DNA of 64,000 bases from Caballeronia sp. dw_276 (GCF_018449635.1 NZ_JAAVUV010000009.1:124001-188000), one strand, 5' to 3'. Numbered from the stretch's first letter, positions 46,524 through 55,907 are shown. Numbers and translations: made by a program. Notes: generated from the sequence alone by a model not told the origin.

Positions 46524-48041
46524 GTGAGGACGTCTTTTAAGTATGCGTATGGGTCGTGCCCATTGAGCTGTGCGGAACGCACCAGACTCATGATGGCAGC
46601 GGCTCGTTGACCAGCGCGTAGGGAACCTGCAAATAACCAGTTCGCCCTTCCGATCGCCCAGGGTCTGATCAGGTTTTCGATTCGGTTGTTGTCTATGGGT
46701 ACATGAGGATCATCGAGATAGCGCGTGAGCGCCTGCCAACGCTTGAGGTTGTAGTCCAGTGCGTTGGCGATCGGCGAGCCCTCGGCGACAAGTTTGCGCT
46801 GAGCGAGCATCCAGACGTGCAACGCCTGTGCAATTGGCCGGCCTCGCTCCTTACGAATCGCTCGTCGTTGTTCAGGGTCTAAGTCGGCAGCTTCGCGCTC
46901 GACGTCGTAGAGCGCCACGAAGAATTTCAATGCCTGCTCGGCGATCTGGCTCTTCTTGCTCGCATGCAGATCGAAGAATTTTCTCCGCGCGTGTGCCATG
47001 CAGCCAATTTCCGTGATGCCCAGCTTAAAGCCCGCTTTATAGCCGCTGTAATCGTCGACGACCAGCTTGCCGCGCCAATTGCCCAGAAAAGCGCGAGCGT
47101 GTTCGCCAGATCTACCGTCGGCGAATTCGTACACGACCGCGCGCACCTCTGCGAACTCGGTCGACGTGTACGCCCACAAATAGGCGCGATGTGTCTTCCC
47201 CTTGCCGGGGCTCAACATCTGCACTGGCGTTTCGTCTGCATGTAGGACGCTGTGGCGCAGTAGTTCCTCGCGAAGCGCGTCGACCAAGGGTTGCAAACGC
47301 ACACCGCATACGCCCACCCAGCCGCCGAGCGTCGATTGTGGAATTGCCAGGCCCGCGCGGGCGAAGATGCGTTCCTGCCGGTACAGAGGAAGGTGGTCGC
47401 CGTATTTGGCGACCAACACCTGTGCGAGCAAGCCATTCGTTGGAATCCCTTTGTCGATCACATGCGGTGGCACCGGCGCCTGGATCAACGTCTCGCACGC
47501 TTTACATGCCCACTTCCCACGGATGTGGCGCTCAACCGTGAACACGCCCGGAGTGTAGTCGAGCTTCTCGCTGATATCCTCGCCGATGCGCACGCGCTGG
47601 CAGCCACAGGAGCAGCTCAACTCAGTCGGTTCGTGATGGATGTCGGTGCGGGGCAACTGGGGCGGCAACGGCAAGCGTTTGGCCCGCTTGCGAGGTTTCT
47701 CCTGCGGCGCGTCCGAGCGCAGTTCATCCAGCTCGGCCTCAAGCGCTGCCAAATCCTCATCAATGGCCTCGTCCAGCAAGCTTAACTGCTCGGCAGTGAA
47801 CTGTTCGCTACGTCTGCCGAATTGCAGGCGTTTGATGACCGAGAGCTCGTGGGTGAGCTGGTCAATGCGCGTTTGGCGGTAGTGCGATTCACGCGTCTTC
47901 TCGTCGACCTGGGTCATCAACTGCCGCGCAAGTGCGCGCAGTTGATCGGGGTTCAGGGCATCGAGATCGGTGGGTGAATTCATACCCCCAAGTTTGCCAG
48001 CACCTGCACGCCGGGGGAATCGAAACTGTTTACGTCATTTG

Positions 48042-48377
48042 CTATACCACCGCGATTACGTGGTCGTGTGCCAACGTCTGCCAGGGCAGCCCGATCACGA
48101 GTGCGCGCAGTTGCTCGAGATTTAACGTCTCAGAAATATCACTATGACCATTGGCCCAAACGAAATGACCTTTGTTCAAGCGTCGTGCAGCAAGCCAGAC
48201 GCCAAAACCGTCGTACACCAGGACCTTCATGCGCGTCGAGCGCTGATTGGCGAACAGATATGCATGATGTGGCCGTGCGGACCCAAATACCTTCACCACG
48301 CGAGCAAGGATGGTATCAGCGCCGGCACGCATATCGAGCGGTTCGGTCGCAAGCCAAATGGCGTCGATGCGGATCAT
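48042..48377 (-). CDS. tnpB: Outer IS66 accessory protein TnpB
   Basis: The 111-residue protein has the TnpB pattern (MIRIDAIWLATEPLDMRAGA, HAYLFANQRSTRMKVLVYDG, LAARRLNKGHFVW). The start at 48377 overlaps the tnpA stop (ATGA). It is intact, but the element's tnpC downstream is broken. It differs clearly from the inner element's TnpB, so the two IS66 are separate subgroups. Confidence 0.92.
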   Translation of the reverse strand: MIRIDAIWLATEPLDMRAGADTILARVVKVFGSARPHHAYLFANQRSTRMKVLVYDGFGVWLAARRLNKGHFVWANGHSDISETLNLEQLRALVIGLPWQTLAHDHVIAVV

Positions 48378-48769
48378 CGCAGCACCTCCCGAACCCAAGC
48401 TGCACTGTCACTCAAACAAAGCTGCGGCCACAGCACTGACACGGTTGTGCCATTGCGCTGAATGTCGATACGCACGTTCGCTTGCGCCGCGTCGGGCGCT
48501 TGTGGTGTCGGCACGGTCATTGGCAACGCGACGAAGGCAGGCTTTACGTCGACAACAACCGATTTGGGTGCAGGCGGCGCAGCGTCGCTCGAATCCGCGG
48601 CATCTTTAATCCAACGCCGCAGCACATTGGGGTTCAGACCATGCGAAATTGCCACGGCTGAACATGAGACGCCTACCTGGCGACATTGTTCGATAAGCTC
48701 TGACTTGAACAAGGGGCTGTAGGTGCGCCGTGTGCGCCCGGTCGGAATGTCTTGGGAAATAGTGTGCAC
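48374..48769 (-). CDS. tnpA: Outer IS66 accessory protein TnpA
   Basis: The 131-residue protein has the HTH region TYSPLFKSELIEQCRQVGVS and ISHGLNPNVLRRWIKDA, typical of IS66 TnpA. It starts 78 bases inside the element's end at 48847. It is complete and overlaps tnpB. Confidence 0.92.
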   Translation of the reverse strand: MHTISQDIPTGRTRRTYSPLFKSELIEQCRQVGVSCSAVAISHGLNPNVLRRWIKDAADSSDAAPPAPKSVVVDVKPAFVALPMTVPTPQAPDAAQANVRIDIQRNGTTVSVLWPQLCLSDSAAWVREVLR

Positions 48770-48847
48770 GTGTCCGCTTCCTGATCGTGGAAACGTATGC
48801 TCTTACGCCAAAGAATAGAAAACCAGATGAGATTGCCGGGTGCTTAC

Positions 48848-48855
48848 AGATCGTC
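48848..48855. repeat. Target-site duplication, right copy, outer IS66
   Basis: AGATCGTC follows the outer element's right end and equals 43956-43963. Before the insertions, position 43963 was directly continuous with 48856. Confidence 0.95.
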
Positions 48856-48949
48856 AACACATGTACGTTCTCTGCTCACCGTCACGACCCCGCAGCCGGT
48901 TTCATGGTTTGTGTAGCGCGCGACTCGACGGTCCGAACACTTTGCCATA

Positions 48950-49204
48950 CTAACTATTGCAACGATTTACAACACTTGTTAATTCTGCCTTTGGATAACC
49001 GTTATTGTTCGGAAATTTACTTGCAAGAGCTGCACACTCGGTCGCGTTTGCAACACACTGATCAACATGAGTGTCCGGCCCAGTATTAACAACACAACAA
49101 GTCTTCCCAAGTTTTTTGCAAGGAGGATCGTTCTCTGGACATCCTGTTAATGATGCGAGCAAAAAAGACGCAAGCAAAGTCTTCGAGAATCTACCTATAA
49201 ACAT
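48950..49204 (-). CDS. Small Cys-rich lipoprotein of unknown function
   Basis: The 84-residue protein has a hydrophobic leader and lipobox LTGC (Cys22). The mature part has several more cysteines (CKKLGKTCCVVN, HVDQCVANATECAAL, NRC), probably disulfide-bonded in the periplasm. It lies 27 bases after the 673-residue membrane protein gene on the same strand and is likely its operon partner. No family is recognised. Confidence 0.68.
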   Translation of the reverse strand: MFIGRFSKTLLASFLLASLTGCPENDPPCKKLGKTCCVVNTGPDTHVDQCVANATECAALASKFPNNNGYPKAELTSVVNRCNS

Positions 49205-49231
49205 GATATCTCCTGTATTTGCGCCAATAGT

Positions 49232-51253
49232 TCACAGCATAGGGATAGCGGATTTGAGACTCGACTCCGCTACGCCTTTCCAAGCAGACAGATCGGTTTG
49301 CTGCGCTACTGGAAGCAACGAACGTATGTACCAAAGTGCCCGGATTTTATTAGCTGATGGCTGGTCGCAGTCTATAAGATCAATACGGTCTTTATTAATC
49401 GCAGATTGATTAGAACATACAAAAAGGCCTAGTTTCGCAGCGGCGTTTGAAGCGTTAATTGCTAAGTCTTTGTTGGGCGTCGTAGTCAAGGACTTCTTAA
49501 AGGCATCCTCAAATTCGGCCAAATTTTTCTGATCAATAAGAAACTGTGCTCGCACTCGAAACCGTAAAACAGGTAAACCGGAAGGATTGATTGCAGCGGC
49601 CATTTCCCTGAGCCACTGATCGTGAAAAGTCATCTCCACTGGTAACGTAGCGATGGAATCAGCAGCTACTGCCGGCGGAATATTCCCGCTTTCATCCGCG
49701 CCAGCATAAAGCTTTGCGCGAGTGTATGTGGAATGCAATGCCGTCACTAATGCCATTCGCATCGTCAACGATGAGGACGGGACAGCGATGATACGCAGTA
49801 GCTCGTTCCAAGCAGCCACCACCTTACTCGCCTCCGAGTCGCGCTCAGCTTTCCATTGAGCCTTTTGCTCCGTAGGCACAATTGCTAGCATCGAATTAGC
49901 TTTAACCATGCGGACATAGCTGGGAATTGCAATAGCGTATGTCTTGCCTACGGCGTCGCTGAATGATATCTGCTCGGCCAGAAGTTGCAGCGCCATGGAA
50001 TCGGCTGGCCGAGTCAAGGCAGGAGAAGCTTTTTTAAGAAGCTCCACAAGCTCGACAGTTGACCGCGCTGGGTAATTTTTTTGAAACAACTCTGTTTTAT
50101 CGCCCAATACGCCGGGAATGATCGCGTCAGTGTCTAATCTATCGAGAGGTAAGACAAGATATGCGCGAACGTAATGTGCAGCAAGCGGTAGGAATGGACT
50201 TCTCATCTCTACGGGTTTTGCAAGTTCTCGCTCGAGCACTGCCGCTGAAATCATCGCACTTTGGAAACGGCTCAAAGCGTCGGTCCTGACTTGCCACATA
50301 ATCATTGCCAATGTGATCTCAACTTCCGGCTGTTTAGTAATCGGTGGAGGTTGTGACGCAGAATTTGTTTCACCGCTTCCGTCTGGCCACAACATTGAAG
50401 TCAGGCGATATTCTGTAAGTATTAGAGAGTTTTCCGTTTTGTAAGTAGTTGGGCGCAAATACACGTCTCGCAGTAATTCGGACAACATTTTTTTGTATTG
50501 ATAGTCGTTATTGTCGGGTGCAACATTCGTAAGCTGCTCTGCGATATAAGCGGCGCGTTTAAAATTCAGAAGACGGTATTCCTTGTCGAATTCGGCGTCA
50601 AGCTCGGCTCTAATTAATGGTATTTGATATTGCAGCGATGGTATAAAGTGCGGAGCAATCGCAATGACGGCCAACGTTACAAAGGCACCTCCTATGCGCC
50701 AGCGAGCTTTCTTCACGCGCGACTCAAGCGAGCCCGTAGATGTTGAGATATATTTGCCTATCCATACCGCAAAAACCGAAAACGACGCTAGTATTACAAT
50801 TCCTCGCAGCGCCCGGTTCAAGTCATCGGTTTTTCTGGACCCCAGAATATCGAGCGCAGCGATTTTAGCTTGAAGGCCTTCAAGTCCGACATTAATGTTA
50901 TTGCTCAACACGCCGTCAAGTTGCGTTACGGCGTCCTGAGTCAGCTCTGATAGTTGCCGAAGTTTCGCTTCTATGTTGTTATCAAGTGTTAGTAGTTTCT
51001 CGTCGGCTTTTTTTGAGGCATAGTCGATAATATTTCTGCCTTTCGTTTCAAACGCCTCAAGCGTTGGTCCAAAAACGAACTCGTTGGCTCCTTTCATAAG
51101 ATCGCCTACTGGCGCAATGCCGAGCGGTCCACGGCCACAGCCAACAACACACCATTTCTCTCCTAAGAGGTGGTTTCCAATGAATGCGTCAGCCGATCCT
51201 AGGTGAAGAAAAACGAACAATAAGATGAGACCGAAAAATCTCTTAACGTTCAT
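49232..51253 (-). CDS. Large membrane-anchored protein of unknown function
   Basis: The 673-residue protein has a signal peptide at 1-23 (MNVKRFFGLILLFVFLHLGS, ADA-F). A coiled-coil stretch follows at about 70-145 (NIIDYASKKADEKLLTLDNN), then two transmembrane helices near 151-169 and 187-203, and a 470-residue helical C-terminal region with TPR-like spacing (AAYIAEQLTNVAPDNNDYQY, SLTTTPNKDLAINASNAAAK). AGGTG six to seven bases before the ATG at 51253 supports the start. Low GC marks it as island content. The function is not recognised; topology suggests an envelope complex component. Confidence 0.75.
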   Translation of the reverse strand: MNVKRFFGLILLFVFLHLGSADAFIGNHLLGEKWCVVGCGRGPLGIAPVGDLMKGANEFVFGPTLEAFETKGRNIIDYASKKADEKLLTLDNNIEAKLRQLSELTQDAVTQLDGVLSNNINVGLEGLQAKIAALDILGSRKTDDLNRALRGIVILASFSVFAVWIGKYISTSTGSLESRVKKARWRIGGAFVTLAVIAIAPHFIPSLQYQIPLIRAELDAEFDKEYRLLNFKRAAYIAEQLTNVAPDNNDYQYKKMLSELLRDVYLRPTTYKTENSLILTEYRLTSMLWPDGSGETNSASQPPPITKQPEVEITLAMIMWQVRTDALSRFQSAMISAAVLERELAKPVEMRSPFLPLAAHYVRAYLVLPLDRLDTDAIIPGVLGDKTELFQKNYPARSTVELVELLKKASPALTRPADSMALQLLAEQISFSDAVGKTYAIAIPSYVRMVKANSMLAIVPTEQKAQWKAERDSEASKVVAAWNELLRIIAVPSSSLTMRMALVTALHSTYTRAKLYAGADESGNIPPAVAADSIATLPVEMTFHDQWLREMAAAINPSGLPVLRFRVRAQFLIDQKNLAEFEDAFKKSLTTTPNKDLAINASNAAAKLGLFVCSNQSAINKDRIDLIDCDQPSANKIRALWYIRSLLPVAQQTDLSAWKGVAESSLKSAIPML

Positions 51254-52065
51254 CTTTTTCACCTTTAAATAAAGACAGCGCATTTTCTCGACTATCAGTA
51301 TTTATAGTTCATTGGCGGGGCAATGCAAGCCGGACAGAAGCGCACATTTAATCGAATGAAGAATAAAGCGAAGTGCGTCCGCTGACCAAGCCAAGTTGGC
51401 TTCTTTCGCAATACTCCTTAACAGCCTACGGCGAACGACTCCTTCTGGGTGAAGCGTTCGTCTCATTTGGGTCGACTACGGCCGACCGCATGGGGCAGCA
51501 GTCGGCCATCAAGCGACATTCAACTAGCACCGTCGAACAACCGAAGTTCGGCGCACGGCCAACCTAAGGCATATGTCTGTGTGCTGCAACAAAATTCGCT
51601 CAAACTCTTCTGGTTGGATTTCCCCCGAGTATTGTTTATAACGCTGCGTTGTACGCGCCGATGCGTGGTTGGCCATCACCGCGGCGTCCTCAAGCGTGCA
51701 ATCGCTGAACTTTTCCCCTCCACCAAACTGACGGTCAGCGCCTGCGTAAGTGTGCGATACCGAACACTTTCAAGTTTATTATTTCAACCTTTCAAGTTTT
51801 TAGAACTACGCTCATTGGCGGAAGACGCGAGATTGTAGAGCTTTGGAGACTCGTCGGTGCCACCGTGAAAGATGCGACGGAGTGTATATCGAGTATCCCA
51901 TTAACGAAGGACGCCAACTGGGTGACCGTATATTATAAACGGCGAAACGATAAACACTGTTTTGGCGCCGTTTCTGAGCTGGTCGCAGACTGGAAGAAAG
52001 CATCGTTGCAAAGATAGTGATACAAACTCTTCACATACGGATAACACGTTCCAACGGGAGAAACC
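51254..52065. other. Region with an integrase remnant and no intact gene
   Basis: It contains the recombinase C-terminal fragment at 51524-51705. Between about 51780 and 52017 a plus-strand frame without a clear start encodes REIVELWRLVGATVKDATEC and WVTVYYKRRNDKHCFGAVSE, which may be the tail of a lost small protein. Nothing else is recognised. Confidence 0.5.
51524..51705 (-). pseudogene. C-terminal fragment of a tyrosine recombinase
   Basis: The minus strand encodes CTLEDAAVMANHASARTTQRY, the conserved His (ANHAS) to catalytic Tyr (QRY) segment of phage-type integrases, followed by a family-like tail (GEIQPEEFERILLQH). No upstream catalytic Arg box is present, so only the last third survives. 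It indicates a second, older integration event in the island. Confidence 0.65.
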
Positions 52066-52362
52066 GTGATTTCTAAATCCTTAGCCGCCGTTTTATTGTT
52101 TGTTTTTCTCCACTCAACTGCGGTTGCTGGACGGACTACTCAGATCTTGGTGGGCAACGGAAATGGCCAGCCCGCCTTTAGTGGAGTGGTATATCCTTGC
52201 GGTCCAGGGGGAGATACTGAGTATGTACAAAATATCGGACGCGGGTTTTGCACCAAGTATACGGCCAGCGACAAAGTAGTGGGCTCCTTCGCTCTTTCCA
52301 CAATGTCAAATGTTGGAGGCGGGCAATGCGGCTGGACCATTTACAAAATCGAGTGCGATTAA
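52066..52362 (+). CDS. Small exported Cys-containing protein
   Basis: The 98-residue protein has a signal peptide (MISKSLAAVLLFVFLHSTAV, cut near VAG-RT). The mature part of about 75 residues has four Cys (VYPCGPGGD, GFCTKYTASD, GQCGWTIYKIECD) and looks like a compact beta domain. GGGAG lies before the ATG. It has no recognised family. The neighbouring gene encodes another small exported protein of similar size. Confidence 0.68.
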   Translation: MISKSLAAVLLFVFLHSTAVAGRTTQILVGNGNGQPAFSGVVYPCGPGGDTEYVQNIGRGFCTKYTASDKVVGSFALSTMSNVGGGQCGWTIYKIECD

Positions 52363-52481
52363 AGTCGGGCGTCGACGCTAGTCCGAACCCTTATATATGC
52401 GCCAATCCGAGTGACCTTGTTTGAATCCATAACGGCGCCCCGTAATGCGGTGGATGCCAAATATCTCAATTGAGGTGTCGC

Positions 52482-52787
52482 GTGACTACAAAAATCGTCT
52501 TTGCCGTTGCGTGCATGTTATCTGCTGCAATAGCGCGCGCTGACACAATGAGCGTCATGCTCAACGGAAAGTACATGAGTTCTGGCACGACATATTCGAT
52601 GGAGATTTTTGACGTCAACTGTAATCAAAGTGCCGGCGTTCATTCCCTCTCTGCCAATCAGACTGTTCCGGTTTCAATTTGCAAGAATTCCTCTGGTTAC
52701 GGCAACTTAAAACACAGGAACCTCACCTTAGGGGGAAACTGGGTTGGCTCGTCGCTGCTTAATAACGGAGACGACGTCTATCCGTAG
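52482..52787 (+). CDS. Small exported protein of unknown function
   Basis: The 101-residue protein begins at GTG 52482, five bases after GAGGT; an in-frame TTG at 52470 is less likely. The signal peptide ends near ARA-DT. The mature part is rich in Ser, Asn and Gly with two Cys (FDVNCNQSAG, PVSICKNSSGYG), suggesting a beta-rich secreted domain. It follows the other small exported gene by about 120 bases. Confidence 0.65.
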   Translation: MTTKIVFAVACMLSAAIARADTMSVMLNGKYMSSGTTYSMEIFDVNCNQSAGVHSLSANQTVPVSICKNSSGYGNLKHRNLTLGGNWVGSSLLNNGDDVYP

Positions 52788-53007
52788 CGAGCCGATTTCC
52801 AGGTCGTAACCTAGGTCAAATCTCTTGTCCCCACTGCGCTCGCCCTTCATCACACAGGTTGCTTTCTTGATCGTTGCCATTTGTTTGTGACGCCTCGCTC
52901 GGTTGTGTGTTGTTCCTTCTCGTGACGGCATCTAGAAATAAGAAAACGCAGAATTCAACCGTTCGCTATATTGAATATTGCGACGGAGCGCGTTGGAGGA
53001 GCAAGCG

Positions 53008-53868
53008 ATGAAAATTCTACTATTTTCGCTTTTCATCCCGATGCTCCTTTCGGTCCAATTTGCATTCGCTGCTGAGTGCAGTGGAAACGCCTGCGACGAT
53101 ATCGTTTTCGAGTTTGTCAATAATTGCTATCAGGCTCGTAACATGGGAACGAGACGGGTCAGGGTCGTGATGGGCCCCTACTCATTTGTGTTGCAGCGCG
53201 GCCAAACGATGAAGATCGGCATAAATAACTGCGTTCAAAGCTACTTCGGCAGTAATACGGCAAACTACGATCAGTCCGGGACAGCCGTGCCTGCCCAACC
53301 TGGACCGTCTACGACGCGACGTCAGCCGCCCCCACCTTTAGCAGTAGACGAAGACCCTCTCGAGGACCAAATCATGTACGCGCTTCAGTGGGGAGATCGG
53401 GAGAACTGTGACGAGATAAGCCGCGCGATCCGTTCCCAACCTCGGTACAGATTCGACGATCATCAACTAATCGAAACCACAATCTCTTTCGGCAGCTTCT
53501 GCGCATATAAATTGCTAAGAGATCGGCACCGGCGGGTTGAAGGAAGTCCTTTAGATGAAACATACTTCGAGGACCCGTTGGGTGTTCTTTTGGCTGGAAA
53601 ACTCAATAGAGGAGACGAGATAATCGGTTTGGACACTCTCTTTGCCAACGATAACATTGTCAATTGGATCGACGAGTTTCAACGGGACGGGGTGAGTTTG
53701 GACACCATGCTTTTAGGCGCCAGCGGCTTCTGTCGTAAAAGAGAAGTAGCGCTCGTAGCCGAGGCGCTAATAAAGCGCGGAGCGAACCCGGATTGGAACG
53801 GCTCAACATCAAATGCGCGGGCAAAAATTACGAACCTATGCCCCCAAGTACTTTCCACGCAGCAGTGA
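53008..53868 (+). CDS. Exported protein with ankyrin-like C-terminal repeats
   Basis: The 286-residue protein has a signal peptide (MKILLFSLFIPMLLSVQFAF, AA-EC) and an N-terminal Cys-containing domain (about 22-90). A Pro/Thr-rich linker (PGPSTTRRQPPPPL) follows, then a helical region. The last part, VALVAEALIKRGANPDWNG, matches an ankyrin helix-turn unit, and earlier segments may be degenerate units. GGAGGAG stands just before the ATG. Secreted ankyrin proteins occur as immunity or binding proteins, but no partner is evident. Confidence 0.7.
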   Translation: MKILLFSLFIPMLLSVQFAFAAECSGNACDDIVFEFVNNCYQARNMGTRRVRVVMGPYSFVLQRGQTMKIGINNCVQSYFGSNTANYDQSGTAVPAQPGPSTTRRQPPPPLAVDEDPLEDQIMYALQWGDRENCDEISRAIRSQPRYRFDDHQLIETTISFGSFCAYKLLRDRHRRVEGSPLDETYFEDPLGVLLAGKLNRGDEIIGLDTLFANDNIVNWIDEFQRDGVSLDTMLLGASGFCRKREVALVAEALIKRGANPDWNGSTSNARAKITNLCPQVLSTQQ

Positions 53869-54099
53869 AGCGTCCTCGCAACTCTTGGTGCAGCCCTATC
53901 CGCATCCAATACTTCATACATTTTTCTTGCAACTCTGCGGCTGCTCACACGAGCAAAGCGAATCGTTTGCCGATCGTTAAATTGTCCGGTGCATTGACGA
54001 ACTGAGCGGCCGCTTCCGGCGGAGCGCGACTGTCCCTTGTGGGTCGGGAGTGGGCGTCCCAACTTTGCCTAGACCGCAATAGCTAGGCAACGATTCCCT

Positions 54100-54570
54100 T
54101 CAAGTGGCGGCTATGTCGCTCACTGGCACCCTTGCATTGAAGCCCGCAGGTCCGTCGTAAATGGCAATCTGTTGCACTTGTCGGCGATTCTTAAGAAATT
54201 CCACCGCCTGGGTTAGCAGAGGGTCTGTACTAGGCAGCTCCAATTTGTTCGCGGCATAAGTCGTCGCGCCTAACTTCACGCGGCGCGACTGATCCTCCAC
54301 AATTATGGTTGAAAACATCGCCTCTCCAGGCATCGAATCATCGAGTCGAAAGACCAATGTGCGCGCCTCATCAAAAAAGCTAATTATTTCAGCGGCCCAG
54401 CTTACGTCCATTCCTTCATCGTAGAGTGCCTTCAGCTCCGAATCTTCACAGCGCTGGCAATCAATCTTCATAGTTACCACGTCCAGTTTCGGGTTCTGAT
54501 TGTTTCCGCTTCGGATCGGTAGCATATCAGTCGGGATGTTCGGAACTGACTTCGTTAGCGTCTGAGACAT
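54100..54570 (-). CDS. Hypothetical protein
   Basis: The 156-residue product starts MSQTLTKSVPNIPTDMLPIR; an upstream in-frame ATG at 54612 is also possible. It is mostly acidic, with DCQRCEDSELKALYDEGMDV, WAAEIISFFDEARTLVFRLD and FSTIIVEDQSRRVKLGATTY, a pattern of mixed alpha/beta without signal peptide. No family is recognised. No clear ribosome site is present, so the start is uncertain. Confidence 0.55.
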   Translation of the reverse strand: MSQTLTKSVPNIPTDMLPIRSGNNQNPKLDVVTMKIDCQRCEDSELKALYDEGMDVSWAAEIISFFDEARTLVFRLDDSMPGEAMFSTIIVEDQSRRVKLGATTYAANKLELPSTDPLLTQAVEFLKNRRQVQQIAIYDGPAGFNARVPVSDIAAT

Positions 54571-55015
54571 GGCGGAGAAAGTATTTTTCCGATGGCACTG
54601 TAAGAGCTGCATTGGTAATCACCCGTGGAGGTTCAGTCCGGATCCGCGCATTTCCCCGACATTCACATCGTCGCCTCAACACCACTCCTTGCGGGCCAAT
54701 TCCCAATCAGCAGTTGCATATTCTTAGTCATCATTCTAACAACCTCGATTTTTCGGGAAATGCTGCCCTGAACCATCGACCCCATTTGACTGCTCGAATC
54801 CTCTTCTTCGCCGCTAGCCACGCCAAAACCTGATGCAACGGCGCTCGTCTGGGAACACGACCTGGCGGTATCAAACTGAAAATAAATCGCCACTATTTAA
54901 AGTGCACCGTAGTAGTACAGGATCGAAGTCTGCGGCACGTTCATTGCTGCGTAGTTACGTAAGCAGACGGCCAACCGTTTGTGCCTTTATTCAAATCCAA
55001 TAGGAGGGACGGATC
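54571..55015. other. Intergenic right edge of the accessory island
   Basis: No convincing gene is seen. GC rises again toward 55000. The stretch just before 55016 includes AGGAGGGAC, the ribosome site of the next gene. Small open frames here show no codon bias or family match. Confidence 0.5.
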
Positions 55016-55336
55016 ATGAGTAAGTTAACAAATACATTGATCGCGGCCGCGGCAGCACTCACTTTATCGAGCGGCGCTTTTGCACAATCCGCTGGAGGCG
55101 CAGCTGGCGGCGGTTCATCGGGCAGCACGGCTAGCCCGTCGAATCAGGTGAGCAATTCATCGAATGGTTATGGCACGCCAGGCATCACCAATTCGGGCAG
55201 CGGCATGGGCTCGAAGGCGCCCAATTCAGGCCTGCCCAATGCCAATAACGGCAGTGCGACATCGACCAGCAGCCCTCCCCCGAGCAATAACACGCTGGCA
55301 ACTCCAAGCGTGAAATCGCCGGCCGCTGGGCAATAA
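55016..55336 (+). CDS. Exported Ser/Gly/Asn-rich protein
   Basis: The 106-residue protein has a signal peptide (MSKLTNTLIAAAAALTLSSG, AFA-QS). The mature chain is low complexity with Gly, Ser, Asn, Pro and no Cys. Similar short exported proteins are frequent in Burkholderiaceae, but their role is unknown. AGGAGGGAC precedes the ATG. Codon use is core-like, so it is placed outside the island. Confidence 0.8.
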   Translation: MSKLTNTLIAAAAALTLSSGAFAQSAGGAAGGGSSGSTASPSNQVSNSSNGYGTPGITNSGSGMGSKAPNSGLPNANNGSATSTSSPPPSNNTLATPSVKSPAAGQ

Positions 55337-55459
55337 AAAGTGAGGGTGAAAGCCCCGGCGAGGGGAAACATCGACACGTTTAATTTGCGTTGCAGTGAAT
55401 CATCCCTGCAGAATCCACAAATTTGAACGTCGGGTTAACCCTCGCCACCCGTTGAAAGC

Positions 55460-55494
55460 AAGGCCGATATCCTCACGGATATCGGCCTTTTTGT
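55460..55494 (+). terminator. Rho-independent terminator after the exported protein gene
   Basis: A 13-bp stem AAGGCCGATATCC / GGATATCGGCCTT (55460-55472 and 55477-55489) with a TCAC loop is followed by T-rich sequence. It ends the transcript that starts before 55016. Confidence 0.92.
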
Positions 55495-55907
55495 TTGTTA
55501 AGCCAGCTCGTTCGCAGTGGCTTGCCGCAAGCCGACAGCCGCATATCCATAGAGCTATCAAACAACGATTGCCGATACTGTTCCACGACGCGAACCTCGG
55601 TTCGCCGAAACGCCCGCGCCACCGCTACAAACCTTGAGTATTCTCGCGACTTGCCGATAACCACAGAAGATGCCGAAAATCCACAGCCTGATTCAAGGTC
55701 TGCGATTCGGCCCACTTCGTCTAACGACGAGCAGGTCGTCATAAAGCAGGCTTTCTTCGGCAAGTCGCCGAACCGCGCGCGATCGAATAACGAAGCCTAT
55801 TATCCCGATCTGCGCATTGATAACTGAAACGCCGACAATCAACCACTACCAAATTTTTGCGTAGAATCCCCAGCCGCCCTATACCGCCGCAGGATTCCCC
55901 CACACCG
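55495..55907. other. Intergenic region before the diguanylate cyclase gene
   Basis: Overlapping open frames exist on both strands (55495-55827 plus; 55473-55763 minus) but neither shows a ribosome site, family motif or convincing composition. The region probably holds the promoter of the cyclase gene. No RNA or repeat is recognised. Confidence 0.5.

Larger units (their letters stand above)
43996..47983 (-). pseudogene. tnpC: Outer IS66 transposase TnpC, disrupted by insertion
   Basis: Coding runs from 47983 to 46516 and resumes at 44060, ending at 43996. The rejoined frame reads VLTRL-PTQRADKIAELLPHNW, the normal IS66 C-terminus, giving about 510 residues. The first part carries a zinc-finger-like Cys cluster (LSCSCGCQRV, WACKACETL) and the DDE residues (LHADETPVQML, VVDDYSGYKAGF, NRIENLIRPWA). 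As it stands the frame reads into the inner element's inverted repeat and stops at 46403, replacing the last 21 residues with 37 unrelated ones. Confidence 0.93.
43964..48847 (-). mobile_element. Outer IS66-family element, interrupted by a second IS66
   Basis: The terminal inverted repeats begin GTAAGCGCCCGGCAAAGTCA at 43964 and, reversed at 48847, GTAAGCACCCGGCAATCTCA (17 of 20 match). The flanking duplication AGATCGTC is intact. Removing the nested element and one copy of its duplication gives a native length of 2429 bp with tnpA, tnpB and tnpC all on the minus strand. The element can no longer make full TnpC. Confidence 0.95.

Noticed and set aside
48802..48806. CTTAC as the right end of the outer IS66
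   Set aside because: Its flank does not match 43956-43963; the CTTAC at 48843-48847 gives both a better inverted repeat and an exact 8-bp duplication.
52728..52931. Minus-strand frame encoding MATIKKATCVMKGERSGDKR
   Set aside because: It overlaps the end of the exported-protein gene, lacks a ribosome site and matches no family I recognise; kept only as a possibility.
55473..55827. Overlapping open frames on both strands after the terminator
   Set aside because: Neither has a start signal or codon pattern, and one begins inside the terminator stem.
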